Part shown: positions 47,390 through 58,234 of the stretch, one piece after another
How positions within the stretch are numbered: position 1 is the first letter of the stretch
Layout: each line of letters opens with the position of its first letter
Source of the DNA: Paenibacillus bovis
GTDB taxonomy: Bacteria > Bacillota > Bacilli > Paenibacillales > Paenibacillaceae
Direction of reading: 5' to 3'
NCBI RefSeq assembly: GCF_001421015.2
Contig: NZ_CP013023.1
Span: forward strand, 4,705,001-4,769,000
Length of the DNA stretch: 64,000 bases
Translations under genes and position numbers: made by a program
The notes under the pieces: model-generated
Told to the model about the DNA's origin: nothing
The model's database searches: none
Seen by the model: only the letters and a program-made list of their open reading frames with translations

Positions 47390-49258
47390 ATGTCTACATC
47401 CCTATCCGGCCAGGAGTCAGGGCATCCCATGCAAAACTCGCAGAATAAACCCGTTGAAACAGCTATTTCTTCGGTATGGGATGACGATATCCCGGACGGC
47501 GGAAAACATGGATGGGTCAAAATCAAAGATAACCGCATCCATGTCTTTCCTCCACGCCAGGGAGGCCGTCCAGCTTCGATCCGAGGGGCTGCTCCGGTCT
47601 CGCTGATTGTGAACAAAAATATTATTGCCGGTACTGCTCCCATCGACGAAGAAGATATTGTGACCTGGGAGCTTCAGCATGAACCGTTGTTCGAGATCAA
47701 AGTCTCTCCGGATCAGATGGAAGCGTATCTGATTCTGCATGAAAAGGTACGGTATGAATGGAATCTGGTGGATACTCCGGCCTCGACGCAGCTTACGGTA
47801 CAGGCGGCACCCAACCGCGAGCGTATCATCGAGACGCTGGAGTTCACTCATATCATGGATGCGCTGGAGAGCCGTCATATTATCAAAAATATCGATAAAG
47901 CAGCTATTTTGCAGGAGCTGGACCTCCCGTCCGGCAAACCGGTTGTAGTGGCGCGTGGACAAGCATCTATACCGGGAACCGATGCACGGCTGGAATTATT
48001 TTTCCCGGAGCAGATTGAATCGGTGTTTCATGAAGCAGGCGGTGTGATCGATCATCGTAGTTATCGCCGTATTCCTTCGGTACATGAAGGCGAAGTGATT
48101 GCTACCAAGCATGCACCGGTAACTGGATTACCTGGTTATGATGTATTCGGCAATGAACTCTCCCCAAGACCGGCGCATGATCTGGAAGTGACTCCTGGAG
48201 AATTTACCGAAATGAATGCAGCAGGCGAAATTGTAGCGCTTCGTCCGGGACGTCCGCGGATGACGGGACGCGGTAATCGGCGGCAGGTGGATATCTCCAG
48301 TGCTTTTGTGGTGAATGGAGACGTCGATCTGCGTACAGGCAATATTGTATTTGCCGGAGACGTGATCGTGCATGGCAATGTCACCGACCATATGATTATT
48401 GAATCACTCGGAAATGTGTATATTCACGGCAATGTATACAATTCCACAATTACAGCAACAGGCAGTATTTCTATTCAGGGTACAGTTATCGGCGGTCGGG
48501 TCTATTCGGGGTATTTTGGCGTGATGTTCAACCGGATGTACGCAGCTTCCAAACAGCTCAGTCATGAAATGCGCCAGCTCGATATGGCTGCTCAGGTACT
48601 CGCTGACGAGCTGCGTACTCGTAATCAGCCGATCCGGTACAGCCAGATGGTCATGCTGCTGATCGAGCGCAAATTCCGCACTATTCCCGAATTGGGCAGA
48701 GAGCTGCTGCAGGTCTTTTCCAGTATCCAATATATCCAGACCAAGGATACTGAACAGCTCAAGCTAATGCTAGCCGATCTGATGAGCTCTGCCAGTATTC
48801 TGGAAAAGGTGGACGAACAGAGTATTCGGAGCATGCGCGGCTATCTGGATCGTCTGTACGCCAGCGTATCCAGTATGCAGGAGATTCAGGTCAATATTGA
48901 GCTTTCCCGCTGCCAATCCAGCGAGATCAAATCCAACGGAGATATTATTGTCACCCGTGAAGGCGTACTGCAGAGCAACCTCTACTCTGCCGGCAGTATT
49001 GCTTTTATCAAAGAGCAGTCGGTATGCCGCGGCTCCCGCCTGGAAGCGGAAGAACGTATTATCGCAGGTATAGTCGGCAGTGATGCCAATGCCCGCTGCG
49101 TCCTGCAGGCCAAACAGCATGTCTATATCAAAAAATTGTACAACGGTTATATTATCGTCGATCAGCATCGCTGGAATGTGATTGATATGATGCATGATCA
49201 GCTGTTTGATGCAGAATATATGCAGATTCATGCTCCTATCCATTCTTCAACCGTATAA
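47390..49258 (+). CDS. FapA family protein (DUF342)
   Basis: 622-residue DUF342 protein, named for flagellar assembly protein A. The start ATG (MSTSLSGQES) has GGAGGT 7 bases upstream. Residues about 90-250 are the N-terminal region; residues 280-390 form a polymer-like beta-helix with repeated glycine turns (GDVIVHGNVTDHMIIESLGN, GNVYIHGNVYNSTI, GSISIQGTVIGG); then a long helical, coiled-coil-like stretch and a further beta-helix end. No signal peptide. There are no flagellar genes nearby, so a role in flagella or attachment is not supported by context. Confidence 0.88.
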   Translation: MSTSLSGQESGHPMQNSQNKPVETAISSVWDDDIPDGGKHGWVKIKDNRIHVFPPRQGGRPASIRGAAPVSLIVNKNIIAGTAPIDEEDIVTWELQHEPLFEIKVSPDQMEAYLILHEKVRYEWNLVDTPASTQLTVQAAPNRERIIETLEFTHIMDALESRHIIKNIDKAAILQELDLPSGKPVVVARGQASIPGTDARLELFFPEQIESVFHEAGGVIDHRSYRRIPSVHEGEVIATKHAPVTGLPGYDVFGNELSPRPAHDLEVTPGEFTEMNAAGEIVALRPGRPRMTGRGNRRQVDISSAFVVNGDVDLRTGNIVFAGDVIVHGNVTDHMIIESLGNVYIHGNVYNSTITATGSISIQGTVIGGRVYSGYFGVMFNRMYAASKQLSHEMRQLDMAAQVLADELRTRNQPIRYSQMVMLLIERKFRTIPELGRELLQVFSSIQYIQTKDTEQLKLMLADLMSSASILEKVDEQSIRSMRGYLDRLYASVSSMQEIQVNIELSRCQSSEIKSNGDIIVTREGVLQSNLYSAGSIAFIKEQSVCRGSRLEAEERIIAGIVGSDANARCVLQAKQHVYIKKLYNGYIIVDQHRWNVIDMMHDQLFDAEYMQIHAPIHSSTV

Positions 49259-49295
49259 TAAGGAAGATTATATGTACTTATCAGCTGCCCATACA

Positions 49296-49347
49296 GAAAC
49301 AGGCTAATCCCAAGTCGGGAAAACGACCGGGATTAGCCTGTTTCTGT
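49296..49347. terminator. shared terminator between fapA and mbtH
   Basis: 15-bp perfect stem AAACAGGCTAATCCC/GGGATTAGCCTGTTT between convergent genes, followed by CTGTTATTT on the plus strand. Confidence 0.8.
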
Positions 49348-49565
49348 TATTTCGACATGACTATGACTTGGACATTACTGGAATTAAATTTTATCATATT
49401 TTATAAAAGTTGATTAGACCGTCAACTATACACTTGCAAAAGTAGATCATAAATTAGTCATTTATATACTTGCTCGATATACCCTGAAAAATCCCTACAT
49501 ACTATATAAAAGCCTAGTATATCGACCTATATGAGGTGTAGTATATCGGCTCTGACATTGGCATA

Positions 49566-49778
49566 TTAACGAACAGCCGTCTGCTGACGGATACTGCGCG
49601 GTCTCAAATCCTGCCAGTTCTCGGCAATATAATCCATGCAGGTCTGCCGATCTGCAACCGACAAGGAGACCGACCAACCTGCCGGTATATCCATGGCTGC
49701 CGGCCAGAGCGAATACTGGTGTTCTTCATTGATTAGTACAATATACTGCCCATCGATCTGCTCAAATGGATTATTCAT
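49566..49778 (-). CDS. MbtH-like protein
   Basis: Small NRPS partner that stabilises and activates adenylation domains. 70 residues with the family signatures NPFE (3-6), the SLWPA motif with its tryptophan (about 24-28), PAGW (32-35) and the final ENWQDLRP. It overlaps the end of dhbF by 8 bp, so it is translated with it and should serve its adenylation domains. Confidence 0.95.
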   Translation of the reverse strand: MNNPFEQIDGQYIVLINEEHQYSLWPAAMDIPAGWSVSLSVADRQTCMDYIAENWQDLRPRSIRQQTAVR

Positions 49779-51639
49779 TCTGTTCCCTCCCTCTATTCAG
49801 TACTATGGTCTGTTGGTGTGATCGATCCAGACGACCGGACAGCACCTCGCTGATTATTTCCAGTGGACCGGGTTGGCACAAATCCTTGTGACGACAGGCA
49901 ATATCGTGCCGCTCCAGACCATGAGCCACATAAGGCTCCCACATTTCCGGTTCTATCGGATCAAACCAGTCCGGAATAATCGTCGATCGGAAAAACAGCA
50001 TACGTCCTTCAAATAGTTCCGGTACATACTGGCTGAGCAGCCTTACCGAATTCTCATAGGTCGTACGCAGCTTCATGATTGTCTCTTCATCCAGACTCGC
50101 AAGCGCACTGGTATCACTGCGTAGAATCTCCATCGCTCGCGCCATATCCAGCGGACCATCCCCTATGCTGTCTGGATCATAACCACCCAGAGCGAGCAGC
50201 GCTGTCAGTGCCTCTTCTTCATCCTGTTCTTCACGGATTGGCAAATAATGACTTGGGTACGCATCCAGTACAGCAAGCAGCGCTACCTCCTGCCCTTCTC
50301 GCTGCAGCTGTACCGCCATTGCCTGCGCTACATTGCCTCCCAGAGACCAGCCGAGCAGATGATAAGGCCCATGTGGCTGTACTATGCGAAGATGCTGAAT
50401 ATAGTCTGCTGTCATCTCTTCCAGGCTGGCTGGCAGATTCTCGGTCTCGCCAATCCCTCTTGCCTGCAGTCCATAAATCGGACGCTCCGGCTCCAGATGT
50501 TTCATCAGACCTGCATAGCACCAGCTCAGACCGCCAGCCGGATGGATACAGAATAGCGGCGCTTTGCTGCCATTGGGACGAAGCGGCAGTAGTACCTGCA
50601 GCGCATTGGTTCCTGTGTCCTTATCCAGGCGTGCAGCCAGCTGGGATACCGTAGGTGCCTCGAACAAAATACCGATTCCCGGTTCGTAGCCCATGGCCTC
50701 CTTGATCCGGCTCATTAGCCGCACGGCCAGCAGTGAATGACCACCCAGCTCGAAAAAGCTGTCTTCAATACCGACACGTTCCAGTCCCAGTACCTCGGCA
50801 AACAAACTGCACAGCATCTCTTCCTGTGGATTACGCGGCCCTTGACCGCTAGCAGATGCCGAAGTGTCCGGCGCCGGAAGCGCCCTGCGATCCAGCTTGC
50901 CATTGGGTGTTAACGGCAGCTCTGCGAGCACGATGAACGCTGCCGGAACCATATAGTCCGGTAAAAATACAGCTGCATGCTGTCGCCACTGGGCGACCTC
51001 CGGTTCCGCTGCAGTTGCAGGAACGATATAGGCGGTCAGACGCTGGTCTCCCGGCTGATCTTCTCTCACAATAACAGCTACCTGAGCAATATCCGGGTGA
51101 TGCGACAGAGCAGCTTCAATCTCGCCCAGCTCAATGCGGAACCCGCGAATTTTCACCTGCTGATCAGCGCGACCCAGATAATCCAGTGAACCATCAGCCA
51201 GACGGCGAGCCAGATCACCGGTACGGTACATCCGGCTGCCTGCCGCTCCGAATGGATCAGCGACAAATCGCTCGGCTGTCAGTTCAGGACGCTGCCAATA
51301 ACCGCGTGCCAGTCCGGCACCTGCCACATACATTTCACCTGCGACTCCTGCCGGCGTATGTTGCAGGTATTCATCCAGTACATAGACATGCAGATCCGGA
51401 ATAGGTACACCGATCAGACTGCTGCCTCCTGCTGCGGCCGACTCGCGGTTAAGCTCGTTATAACTGACATGAACCGTCGTCTCCGTAATCCCGTACATAT
51501 TGATCAGACGCGGCGCATCTTCATCATGACGCTCATACCAGTCCGACAGCCGTCCAAGCTCCAGCGCTTCACCACCGAAAATGACATATCGAAGCGCAAG
51601 CTGCCTGCCCAGCGCTTCCTTTTCACGATCTGCCTGCAT
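49771..51639 (-). CDS. dhbF: DhbF NRPS, C-terminal part after a frameshift
   Basis: 622-residue open frame carrying the second half of adenylation domain 2 ([26 protein letters not shown], then the YRTGDLARR and [10 protein letters not shown] motifs), a peptidyl carrier domain with [11 protein letters not shown] and a thioesterase with GWSLGGN (catalytic serine) that should cyclise the trimer. It starts at an ATG overlapping the upstream stop (TAATG) with no ribosome binding site. It belongs to the same protein as the ORF ending at 51639; the frame would be whole with one more base near 51658-51662. Confidence 0.9.
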   Translation of the reverse strand: MQADREKEALGRQLALRYVIFGGEALELGRLSDWYERHDEDAPRLINMYGITETTVHVSYNELNRESAAAGGSSLIGVPIPDLHVYVLDEYLQHTPAGVAGEMYVAGAGLARGYWQRPELTAERFVADPFGAAGSRMYRTGDLARRLADGSLDYLGRADQQVKIRGFRIELGEIEAALSHHPDIAQVAVIVREDQPGDQRLTAYIVPATAAEPEVAQWRQHAAVFLPDYMVPAAFIVLAELPLTPNGKLDRRALPAPDTSASASGQGPRNPQEEMLCSLFAEVLGLERVGIEDSFFELGGHSLLAVRLMSRIKEAMGYEPGIGILFEAPTVSQLAARLDKDTGTNALQVLLPLRPNGSKAPLFCIHPAGGLSWCYAGLMKHLEPERPIYGLQARGIGETENLPASLEEMTADYIQHLRIVQPHGPYHLLGWSLGGNVAQAMAVQLQREGQEVALLAVLDAYPSHYLPIREEQDEEEALTALLALGGYDPDSIGDGPLDMARAMEILRSDTSALASLDEETIMKLRTTYENSVRLLSQYVPELFEGRMLFFRSTIIPDWFDPIEPEMWEPYVAHGLERHDIACRHKDLCQPGPLEIISEVLSGRLDRSHQQTIVLNRGREQNE

Positions 51640-54600
51640 TAACTGGTAAAAAGCAGAGGGGGCTGGTTCAATACAGTCACCTGTTCTTCTACCAACAGCT
51701 GTAAAAACCGATCCGGTGAGCGGCTAATGTCATGAGGAACGATAACCAGATGACCTCCATACAGCAATGCTCCCCACAGTTCCCATACTGAAAAATCAAA
51801 GGCATAGGAGTGGAATAATGTCCATGTATCTTCCGGACCGAATTCATACCAGTCTTCGGTAGCTGTGAACAGCCGAATAACATTCCGATGGGGAATAACG
51901 ACGCCTTTGGGCCGTCCGGTTGAACCCGATGTATAGATCATATAGGCTGACCGGTCTGCATCCATCGCTGCATCAGACCTGATCCTGATATGGCTATGCT
52001 GCGATACATCCTGTGCAGATAAAAGTGCCACAGTATCTACCTGATCAAGTAGGATACAGATCTGCGAACCGGACAGCGCAAGCTTGTCGCATGTATTCTC
52101 ATTCGTTACGATAATGCCGGGATTAGCATCTTCCAGCATATAGGCCAGACGCTCTGCCGGATAAGCCGGATCAAGCGGCAGATAGGCAGCACCGGATTTG
52201 AGAACAGCCAGAATACCAACGACCAGTTCGACCGAACGCGGCAAAGCCAGAGCGACAAACTGCTCCGGACCGGCTCCATGCTTCACCAACAGCTGTGCCA
52301 GCTGATCGGCACGCGCATTCAGTTCCGTATAAGTCCAGCGTTCCTCTCCATAGCTGACAGCTGTGTTTTGCGGATAGCGGCTGCACTGCTGTTCGAACAG
52401 ACCCATCAGATCTATGGCAGGAGACGATTGATCTGCAGCAGACGTGGATGTAGACAGAGACGGATGTACTTGATCATACCGCTCTTCATCCAGCAAAATA
52501 TCCAGTTGCCCTACCGGGCAATCTGGCGTCTGAACGGCAGAAGCCAGTACTTTCCGGAAACGCTGCGCCATCCGCTCGGCTGTATCACGGCGGAACAAAT
52601 CACAGCTGTATTCAATAATCGCATCTATCCCTAGCGCACGACCGTCCATTCCGTAACGTTCCGTCAGTTCAAACGTCATATCAAATTTGGAAGTACCGGC
52701 TCCGCGAATTTCCATTTGTGCCTGCAATCCTGGCAGCTCCAGATGAATATCCGGTGTATTTTGCAGCACCAGCATGATCTGGAACAGTGGATGTCTGGAC
52801 CGCGAGCGAACCGGGTTCAATACTTCTACCAGTCGTTCAAACGGCATATCCTGATGCTCATAGGCTTCCAGATTGCGCTCTCGTACCCGTGTCAGCAGTT
52901 CGGCAAAGCTCGGATTGCCTGAAGTATCTGTTCGCAGCACCAATGTGTTGATAAACATGCCGACCAGATTTCCGACGGCATCATCATTGCGACCGGCTAT
53001 CGGGCTGCCGATCGGTATATCTGTTCCCGCACCCAGACGGGTGAGCATGGCTGCCAGAGCCGCCTGCAATACCATAAACAGACTCGTTCCGTGCATACGT
53101 GCCAACTGCAGCAGTTCTTGATGCAGCTCTGCTGTCAATTGAAAGGCTACGCTGTCTCCTTTGTAGCTGGATACGGAAGGTCTGGCATAATCCATCGGAA
53201 TCTCCAGCTGCTCCGGCAAATGACGCAGGGTACGGGTCCAGTAATCCAGCTGCTGATGCAGCAGACTGTCAGGCTCCTGCTCGCTACCCAGCAAACGACT
53301 TTGCCAGACGGCATAATCCGCATACTGCACAGACAGCGGCTTCCAGGCAGGTTCCTGCTGCTGACAGCGAGCCGTATAGGCAGCAGATAAATCACGGGCA
53401 AGCGGATGCAGCGACCAGCCGTCTCCAGCGATATGATGAAGCAGCAGTAGCAGTGTATACCGATCCTCTCCGGTACGGAAAAGCTGAACACGCAGCGAAG
53501 GCTCCTCCGATAGCCGGAAGCTATAACGTACAGCCTCCGATAAATATTCCGGCAGCTGTCCGGGCAGAACATCCTGTACCGTCAACAAGGTACTGGCGGG
53601 CGGATCTTCCAGAATCTGCTGATACGAAGTACCATCTGTCTGCGGAAAAATAGTACGCAGAGTCTCATGCCGCCGAACTACATCCTGTACAGCTTTATTC
53701 AGCGCTTCTATATCAAGTGTCCCTTCCAGATGAGCGACCAGCGGGATATTATATGTTGGATTCGGTCCATCCAGACAGTATTGGAACCAAAGTCGCTGCT
53801 GGGCAAAAGACAGCGGCAGACGATCCGGTCTCGACTCGGCGCACATAGCCGGTCTTGCGGCGTGCGCCGAGTCGAGCTGCCGAGCCAGCCCTGCAACAGT
53901 AGGTGATTGGAACAGGCTGGAGATATTCATATCTACACCAAACACTTCACGAATACGGATCATTAGGCGGCCTGCCAGCAGGGAATGTCCACCCAGCCGG
54001 AAAAAGTCGCTGTCAATGCCTGCATGAGGCAGCTGCAAAATCTCGGCAAACAAAGTACATAACAGCTCCTCCTGCGGTGTCCGTGGTTCACGCACAGTAC
54101 TAGTCAGCTCCATAGCCGGAGCAGGCAGTGCACGGCGGTCTATCTTTTTATTGGGCGTCAGCGGCATCTCCGCCAGCTGCACAAAAAAGGCAGGTACCAT
54201 ATATTCCGGCAGTTCCTCGGCGATATCATCACGCAGCTGCTCTATATTCAGCGAGTCAGCTGTTTTATCCATAACTGCGTAAGCGACCAGCTGCTGCATA
54301 CCGGGCTGGTCTTCCCGGACCATTACAGTTACCTGGTCAATACCGGGATAACTGGACAGTACATGTTCAATCTCGCCCAGTTCCATGCGGAATCCGCGAA
54401 TCTTGATCTGGTGATCGGCGCGACCAAGATAATCCACTTCACCACTTCGCGTCCATTTTGCCAGATCGCCTGTGCGATACATACGGCTGCCCGGTGCGCC
54501 ATATGGATTGGCTACGAATCGTTCTGCTGTCAGATCCGGTCGGCCCAGATAGCCACGTGCCAGCCCATCGCCGGCAATATATAATTCTCCGGCGGTTCCC

Positions 54601-57008
54601 GGTGGTACCAGCTGCAGAGAGGCATCCAGAATATACAGTTGTGTTCCCCGAACCGGACCACCGATCAGCGGCTTATGTATATCCGAATCATCCAGCTGCG
54701 CAGCCGTAGAATAAATCGTCGTCTCTGTCGGCCCATACTGATTATGAACTTCACAGCCCAGCTGCTGCAGAGCAAGCTTCAGACGCAGTGGCAATGCCTC
54801 TCCGCCGGTAATAATGCGCAGTCCACGCAGAGAATCGCGCGGCGGGTTTGTTGATACGATCGACTGCCACAGTGTAGGTGTAGCCTGCATGATCGTAATA
54901 TCCTGCTCATGGATGCGCCGCAGCAATGCTTCCGGATTCAGAATCGTCTCCCGGCGTGCAATATCCATGATCGCCCCCGTCGTAATCGGTAGATATATTT
55001 CCAGTACGGAAATATCAAAAGCAATCGTCGTTACTGCCAGCAGCCGGTCATGACTGTCCAGCCGGAATCGCTCCTGCATACCGGTCAGCAGATTCTCCAA
55101 GCCGCCGCGGGTAACTGCTACACCTTTGGGTCTGCCTGTGGAGCCGGATGTATACAAAATATAAGCCGGATGCAGCGGAGAACAAGGTTCTGCATATTCT
55201 TGCGGCTGTATATTATCACTGGATAACGCCGACCACTGTACTCTCAATGCTGGATCATCCAACACAATAACCGGCAGTCCGGAATGGGCAGGAATACGCG
55301 ATCTTAATTCTGTGGTAGTCAACAGGCAGACCGGATTGGCATCCTCCAGCATATAGCTCAGACGATCGGCAGGATAATCGGCATCCAGCGGTACGTAGGC
55401 TGCTCCTGTTTTGTGTACAGCCAGAATACCGGCAACCATAGCCACCTTTCTCGGCAAAGCCACTGCTATAATCCGATCAGGACAGGCACCGTATTGCATC
55501 AACAGCCTGGCCAGCTGGTTCGCCAGTCGATTCATCTCCTGATAAGTGATACTCTCTTCTTCGCAGCGGACTGCAATCTGGTGGGGTGTGCGTGCTGCCT
55601 GCTGCTCAAATTGAACAGCTACCGGCAGGGAAGATTTCTGGCTAGAAGGCTTATTCCACTGTTCACGTATCAGCGTCTCCTCCTCAGGCAGCAACAAATT
55701 CAGCCGCGCAATCGACTGCTCCGATTCTGACTGTAGGATTCCATTCAGCATATGCATCATTCGCTGCCTGTGGGTATCCAGTTCCAATGGGCTGTAGATC
55801 GCCGGATTGGCATCCAGATCCAGTGTGAGCCCTCCATCGATACGACGATACAGATGAATCGACAAATCATCGACCGGCCCAGTCCCCAGATTGTGAACAA
55901 TCCCCGGATAACCTCCAAAGTTCAATGTATCGGCAAATGGCTTGATATTGACCATCGGTCCGAATAGACGATCATTTTCACCCAGCAGCTGAAGATCCCG
56001 GCGCAGATCCTGATGACGATAATGCTGATGACGGCGAATCTGCTGGCTTTCTTTGCTGATCTGCCGGGTCAGTTCCTGTATACTCATTTGTGGCTCGGCA
56101 TAACAGCGCAGTGGCAGCAGATTCATGACCATTCCTGGCACACGCAGAGAGGATGTACCCAGACGGCACATTACCGGCATACCGAGTACAACATCGGCAG
56201 TCCCGGTCATACGGCTTGTATAGGCAGCAACCATAGCCATGATGACATCGGGCCAGCTACAATTCAGACGATCGGCATAATGCTGCAGCGATTCCATTTG
56301 TTCCGGTGTCCATACGGCAGACGAACGCAGGAAAGACGATGATGTACGCTGTGCCCGGCTCCCCAGGCTGACCACATCCAGACGATCCTGCCAGCGCTGC
56401 TGCCAGAATTTCTGATCCTTGATCCGCTGTTTCGACTGCTGGTAAGCCCTGTCCTCCTCCAAAACATCCTGCAGACGACCAAAAGAAGATTCACCCGGAA
56501 CCCTGCCCGCAGCCAGAGCGGTATACAGTTGCGCCGCACAGCCTGCCAGCAGAGAGAATCCATATCCATCTATCACCAGATGATGAATACGCTGATACCA
56601 GTAAAAATGATTATGATCTACATGAAGCAGTGCCTGGGTAAATAGTGGATCTTGTGTCAGATTTACCGGCCGGTTCATATCAGCTTTCATCCAATTCAGT
56701 GCTGTCTGGTGAGGATTAGCCTCAGTCCGTACATCTACCCGCTGCAGAATCTGCTGCGGCACCGGACCGGAAATTTGCCAGACTCCTTCCCGGTCTTCGC
56801 CAAATCGCATATGCAGTGTCTCTGCTTCGGTGACCATCTGCTGTATAGCCTGCTCGAATAAGTTAGGATCTATCGAGCCGCGAATCTCTATATACTCGCC
56901 GGTATTGAAAATGGGATTGGCCGGGTCCAGCTGCTGGGCGAACCAGATCCCGGATTGCGCGGAAGAGAGAGGCCAGCGCTGCTCTGTACGTACAGTTTCG
57001 GTTATCAC
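51639..57008 (-). CDS. dhbF: DhbF NRPS, N-terminal part ending at a frameshift
   Basis: 1789 residues of a two-module bacillibactin-type synthetase. The GTG start at 57008 has AAGGAGG 7 bases upstream; an upstream GTG at 57035 has none. Order: condensation domain (HHLVIDGYG), adenylation domain 1, carrier ([11 protein letters not shown]), condensation domain 2 ([11 protein letters not shown]), and adenylation domain 2 up to the TVLNQ stretch, where a missing base puts it out of frame and it stops 8 codons later. Hand-aligned pocket residues: module 1 DILQIGQIYK, nearest glycine; module 2 DFWNIGMVHK, the threonine code. The second code runs across the break. Confidence 0.9.
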   Translation of the reverse strand: MITETVRTEQRWPLSSAQSGIWFAQQLDPANPIFNTGEYIEIRGSIDPNLFEQAIQQMVTEAETLHMRFGEDREGVWQISGPVPQQILQRVDVRTEANPHQTALNWMKADMNRPVNLTQDPLFTQALLHVDHNHFYWYQRIHHLVIDGYGFSLLAGCAAQLYTALAAGRVPGESSFGRLQDVLEEDRAYQQSKQRIKDQKFWQQRWQDRLDVVSLGSRAQRTSSSFLRSSAVWTPEQMESLQHYADRLNCSWPDVIMAMVAAYTSRMTGTADVVLGMPVMCRLGTSSLRVPGMVMNLLPLRCYAEPQMSIQELTRQISKESQQIRRHQHYRHQDLRRDLQLLGENDRLFGPMVNIKPFADTLNFGGYPGIVHNLGTGPVDDLSIHLYRRIDGGLTLDLDANPAIYSPLELDTHRQRMMHMLNGILQSESEQSIARLNLLLPEEETLIREQWNKPSSQKSSLPVAVQFEQQAARTPHQIAVRCEEESITYQEMNRLANQLARLLMQYGACPDRIIAVALPRKVAMVAGILAVHKTGAAYVPLDADYPADRLSYMLEDANPVCLLTTTELRSRIPAHSGLPVIVLDDPALRVQWSALSSDNIQPQEYAEPCSPLHPAYILYTSGSTGRPKGVAVTRGGLENLLTGMQERFRLDSHDRLLAVTTIAFDISVLEIYLPITTGAIMDIARRETILNPEALLRRIHEQDITIMQATPTLWQSIVSTNPPRDSLRGLRIITGGEALPLRLKLALQQLGCEVHNQYGPTETTIYSTAAQLDDSDIHKPLIGGPVRGTQLYILDASLQLVPPGTAGELYIAGDGLARGYLGRPDLTAERFVANPYGAPGSRMYRTGDLAKWTRSGEVDYLGRADHQIKIRGFRMELGEIEHVLSSYPGIDQVTVMVREDQPGMQQLVAYAVMDKTADSLNIEQLRDDIAEELPEYMVPAFFVQLAEMPLTPNKKIDRRALPAPAMELTSTVREPRTPQEELLCTLFAEILQLPHAGIDSDFFRLGGHSLLAGRLMIRIREVFGVDMNISSLFQSPTVAGLARQLDSAHAARPAMCAESRPDRLPLSFAQQRLWFQYCLDGPNPTYNIPLVAHLEGTLDIEALNKAVQDVVRRHETLRTIFPQTDGTSYQQILEDPPASTLLTVQDVLPGQLPEYLSEAVRYSFRLSEEPSLRVQLFRTGEDRYTLLLLLHHIAGDGWSLHPLARDLSAAYTARCQQQEPAWKPLSVQYADYAVWQSRLLGSEQEPDSLLHQQLDYWTRTLRHLPEQLEIPMDYARPSVSSYKGDSVAFQLTAELHQELLQLARMHGTSLFMVLQAALAAMLTRLGAGTDIPIGSPIAGRNDDAVGNLVGMFINTLVLRTDTSGNPSFAELLTRVRERNLEAYEHQDMPFERLVEVLNPVRSRSRHPLFQIMLVLQNTPDIHLELPGLQAQMEIRGAGTSKFDMTFELTERYGMDGRALGIDAIIEYSCDLFRRDTAERMAQRFRKVLASAVQTPDCPVGQLDILLDEERYDQVHPSLSTSTSAADQSSPAIDLMGLFEQQCSRYPQNTAVSYGEERWTYTELNARADQLAQLLVKHGAGPEQFVALALPRSVELVVGILAVLKSGAAYLPLDPAYPAERLAYMLEDANPGIIVTNENTCDKLALSGSQICILLDQVDTVALLSAQDVSQHSHIRIRSDAAMDADRSAYMIYTSGSTGRPKGVVIPHRNVIRLFTATEDWYEFGPEDTWTLFHSYAFDFSVWELWGALLYGGHLVIVPHDISRSPDRFLQLLVEEQVTVLNQPPLLFTS

Positions 57009-57031
57009 GGTATGGCCTCCTTTTATCAATT

Positions 57032-58087
57032 TCACAAGTAGTCTCCATTAGGCAGTACCTGCTCGCTGCGTGAATACAGCAGTCTGGCCCATACCGATAG
57101 TACAGGCTGCTCCGCCAGCTCCATAAAGCTGACTTCGCTGCCTTCTCTGCGCCATTGTTCGGACAATGTCATAATGCGTATGGAATCAAGCCCCCACTGC
57201 TGTACCAGATCATCAGTATCCGTAATATGCTCTGGCTGTTCACCCAGCATGGCAGCAACCTGAGTACGAATCCGGTTCAGCTGCACAGTGTATTCCGGTT
57301 GTTCCGACACAGCAGCAGCTTCCGATGCACCTGATGAGGGTGCAGAATAATCTGTGCCCATCGTATTGTCCCCGGAATGCGTTACCTCTGTCAGAGGCTG
57401 AGCAGATTCCGTCTGCATACCTACTCGAACGCCATCTACAGCTTCAGTGGCTCCCAGCTGCTTTAGCAGACAGTCTGTCGTTATCGTAACTGCGCAGCGT
57501 TCTGCTGCATATTCCAGCGCCATCCGGTGCTTTTGCTGCGAGAAATCCGCTACTGCATCACCAATCAGAAATGCCTGGATATCCTGCATAAAGGCTTCGC
57601 ATGAAGTCATCAGGCAGCCGATATGGGCGTAGATTCCGCAGATCATCAGCTGATCCCGTCCCTGACGGCTCATCATCTCCGCCAGATCCGTTTTCTGAAA
57701 AGCGCTGTAGCGCCATTTGGTCATCAGAATATCCTGCTCATCCGGTTCCAGCTCGGGTACAATCCGCTTTTGATCCGGTCCGCCGTCGATACCGTTGCCC
57801 CAGAAGTCCAGCTGCAGCCCGCGCTGCTCTGGTGTCTGTCCGCCAGGCTGAGCGGAGTATACGACAGGAATGCTCTGCTCGTGGCAATAGTCGCGTAGTT
57901 GACGGGTATGTTCCAGCAGTTCAGATATCGGCGATTGATCACGAGCCGCAAAAGCATTTACAAAATAGTTTTGCATATCATGAATCAGCAGCACTGCTCG
58001 CTGCGGATCGGCAGTCCAGTTTACTTTGTTTACAGGAAATTCTGCTTCACCAGGCATTGGATAAGATTCTATTTTCGGAAGAGCCAT
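57032..58087 (-). CDS. dhbB: isochorismatase / aryl carrier protein
   Basis: Hydrolyses isochorismate to 2,3-dihydro-2,3-dihydroxybenzoate and carries the aryl group. 351 residues: isochorismatase domain (1-210, LLIHDMQNYFVNAF with the catalytic aspartate, MICGIYAHIGCL), a low-complexity linker (about 225-265), then an aryl carrier domain with the phosphopantetheine serine in WGLDSIRIM. The stop lies 23 bp before the dhbF start. GAAAGAGAG precedes the ATG. Confidence 0.95.
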   Translation of the reverse strand: MALPKIESYPMPGEAEFPVNKVNWTADPQRAVLLIHDMQNYFVNAFAARDQSPISELLEHTRQLRDYCHEQSIPVVYSAQPGGQTPEQRGLQLDFWGNGIDGGPDQKRIVPELEPDEQDILMTKWRYSAFQKTDLAEMMSRQGRDQLMICGIYAHIGCLMTSCEAFMQDIQAFLIGDAVADFSQQKHRMALEYAAERCAVTITTDCLLKQLGATEAVDGVRVGMQTESAQPLTEVTHSGDNTMGTDYSAPSSGASEAAAVSEQPEYTVQLNRIRTQVAAMLGEQPEHITDTDDLVQQWGLDSIRIMTLSEQWRREGSEVSFMELAEQPVLSVWARLLYSRSEQVLPNGDYL

Positions 58088-58234
58088 TATCTATCACTCT
58101 CTTTCATGTCAGATTGATCTATAGGTAGTTGGATGGTCGATCGGTTGGTTATTGACCGTTATGGATAAGGGATAAAGGAAGAAGCCAATCCTGCTACATC
58201 GTCCCTGCTCTAATCGCTTCGTCGCAGATGTAGC

